Shown here piece after piece: positions 63,265-64,000 of a DNA stretch of 64,000 nucleotides; position 1 is the stretch's first letter; every line of letters starts with the position of its first letter. The stretch is from positions 36,421-100,420 of the IMG/VR virus record IMGVR_UViG_3300037091_000060. The stretch is one strand, 5' to 3'. This stretch comes from a virus. The position numbers and the translations under genes were made by a program. The notes below the pieces were generated by a model, which searched no databases, was not told where the DNA came from, and saw only the letters and a program-made list of their open reading frames with translations.

Positions 63265-63762
63265 TTAGTTGTTCAGATAGAGTTTATTTTTATATCTTCT
63301 TTCTCTCTTCTGTCTCTCGTGCTGTGAAGCCCAAACTGCATTAGCGTCCCGCTCAATCGTTGACTTGTGAGGGCAGACACCGTCGTTGCACTGCCGCCCC
63401 ATGTTACAGTTGTGACACAAAACGCGGTATTTGCCTTGAGGGTAACCATGCTTTCTTAATTGCAAATAAAAATTATAACCGCCATCGTTATTGCGACGCA
63501 AAGGGTCTTCCTTAGCATTACCAAAGATGTGATCTATTGCTAAGAAATAAATCTCGGTTTCGCCACAGCAAGAACAACAGCCCCCATACGCGTCTATTAC
63601 CTTCTGTCTGAGTTTTCGCTGGCAATCTTTGTGATACCGTCTCCGACAGATTTTACAATGATAATCCTTTCCTTGTTTGCCGTTAATGTTCGTACCAAAA
63701 TCATCTAGGCTCTTATCGGTGCCGCAACGGCCACAGCGTTTGGTTTCAGTAGATGCTATCAT
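63265..63762 (-). CDS. HNH-family endonuclease with two zinc knuckles
   Basis: The protein has CGRCGTDKSLDDFGTNINGK with CKIC at the N-terminus and CCSCCGETEIYFLAIDHIFG, then VLCHNCNMGRQC, the HNH core with IDH and HxxC. CPHK near the end adds another metal ligand set. This pattern is common in phage HNH proteins. ATG 63762 directly follows GTG 63765; GGAGG stands four bases before it and is covered by a pseudoknot. Confidence 0.8.
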   Translation of the reverse strand: MIASTETKRCGRCGTDKSLDDFGTNINGKQGKDYHCKICRRRYHKDCQRKLRQKVIDAYGGCCSCCGETEIYFLAIDHIFGNAKEDPLRRNNDGGYNFYLQLRKHGYPQGKYRVLCHNCNMGRQCNDGVCPHKSTIERDANAVWASQHERQKRERRYKNKLYLNN

Positions 63763-63769
63763 CACTCCT

Positions 63770-63803
63770 CCACAAAGGAGTCACGGGGTGTTGTGGCACC
63801 CCG
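63770..63803 (-). promoter_or_regulatory. Shine-Dalgarno-sequestering pseudoknot, copy 5
   Basis: Stem CGGGGUG/CACCCCG (63803-63797 with 63790-63784), loop CCACAA (63796-63791). The loop is complementary to UUGUGG (63775-63770), whose GG begins the GGAGG ribosome site. A competing small hairpin ACUCC/GGAGU could also cover the site. Confidence 0.75.
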
Positions 63804-63844
63804 CTAATTCGGCTCATGACTTCCGAACTTCTCCAAATCTTTAA

Positions 63845-64000
63845 CTAATTATTAGGCCCATGACTCTTGTGCTTCTCTTCGTGCTCGTTGATCGGATAGC
63901 GGTTCAAACCAGTCTGTTTCTTCTGGAGATTCACGGCGGTGTTCAGTTCGGCCTTCGCCGTTGTTACTTGAGAAACCGGAGGAGTCGGGCGACCGGGATA
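63845..64000 (-). CDS. 3' part of a gene cut by the window edge
   Basis: An open frame enters from the right edge and ends at TAG 63847-63845. The visible 51 residues are polar and end KHKSHGPNN, with YPGRPTPPVSQ at the edge. No family is recognised. Confidence 0.5.
   Translation of the reverse strand, partial: YPGRPTPPVSQVTTAKAELNTAVNLQKKQTGLNRYPINEHEEKHKSHGPNN

Noticed and set aside
63040-63327. 95-codon plus-strand frame near the right end
   Set aside because: It is antisense to two small minus-strand genes with overlapping start/stop codons and has no ribosome site.

Overview
The window is part of a large tailed-phage genome. Its virion module reads terminase, portal, scaffold, HK97-fold capsid, two tail adaptors, a large nozzle-like protein and long internal virion proteins, which is the gene order of podovirus-like phages. 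Two predicted lipoproteins with lipoboxes and a GH108-type endolysin suggest a Gram-negative host. That is an inference, and I cannot name the host or a close relative. No replication genes lie in the window, so much of the genome is outside it. A tyrosine recombinase hints at a temperate or once-temperate life cycle.

Layout. (1) Positions 1-11665, plus strand: a tightly packed operon in which almost every gene overlaps the next through ATGA, GTGA, TAATG or TAGTG. It encodes an alpha-1,2-fucosyltransferase-like protein, a cytidylyltransferase and three glycosyltransferase-like proteins, two metallophosphoesterases flanking a broken GIY-YIG nuclease, an endolysin, many small zinc-motif proteins, a SprT-like lipoprotein, an HNH nuclease and an integrase. 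(2) 11598-57520, minus strand: the virion operon, reading right to left. (3) 57538-62791, minus strand: an array of 33 recognisable tRNA genes covering all 20 amino acids, an RNase P RNA gene, HNH nucleases and several tRNA-sized hairpins that are not cloverleaves. The array has its own promoter at 62803-62832 and leads into the virion operon. (4) 62839-64000, minus strand: small genes and one more HNH nuclease.

Main observations. Five HNH nuclease genes on the minus strand share a 5' RNA element. In each, a stable hairpin has a loop complementary to the seven or so bases that include the Shine-Dalgarno GG, which makes an H-type pseudoknot. Loop and partner change together in all five copies. 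The capsid gene is split by a compact group I intron. The tRNA array comes with its own RNase P RNA and contains odd tRNAs: two class II tRNAs with CAT and TAT anticodons, a tRNA-Leu with a duplicated T-loop, and two tRNAs with C33. A promoter type (TTGACA, spacer of 17-18, TGn before the -10 hexamer) recurs at six places on both strands. DUF3494 ice-binding-like domains and a repeated beta insert decorate tail proteins.

How it works together (inference): the left operon supplies sugar-modifying, nucleotide and lysis functions. The tRNA/RNase P block would support translation of the large virion proteins. The right-to-left operon builds the particle. Mobile HNH and GIY-YIG genes and the intron are scattered through the virion and tRNA regions.
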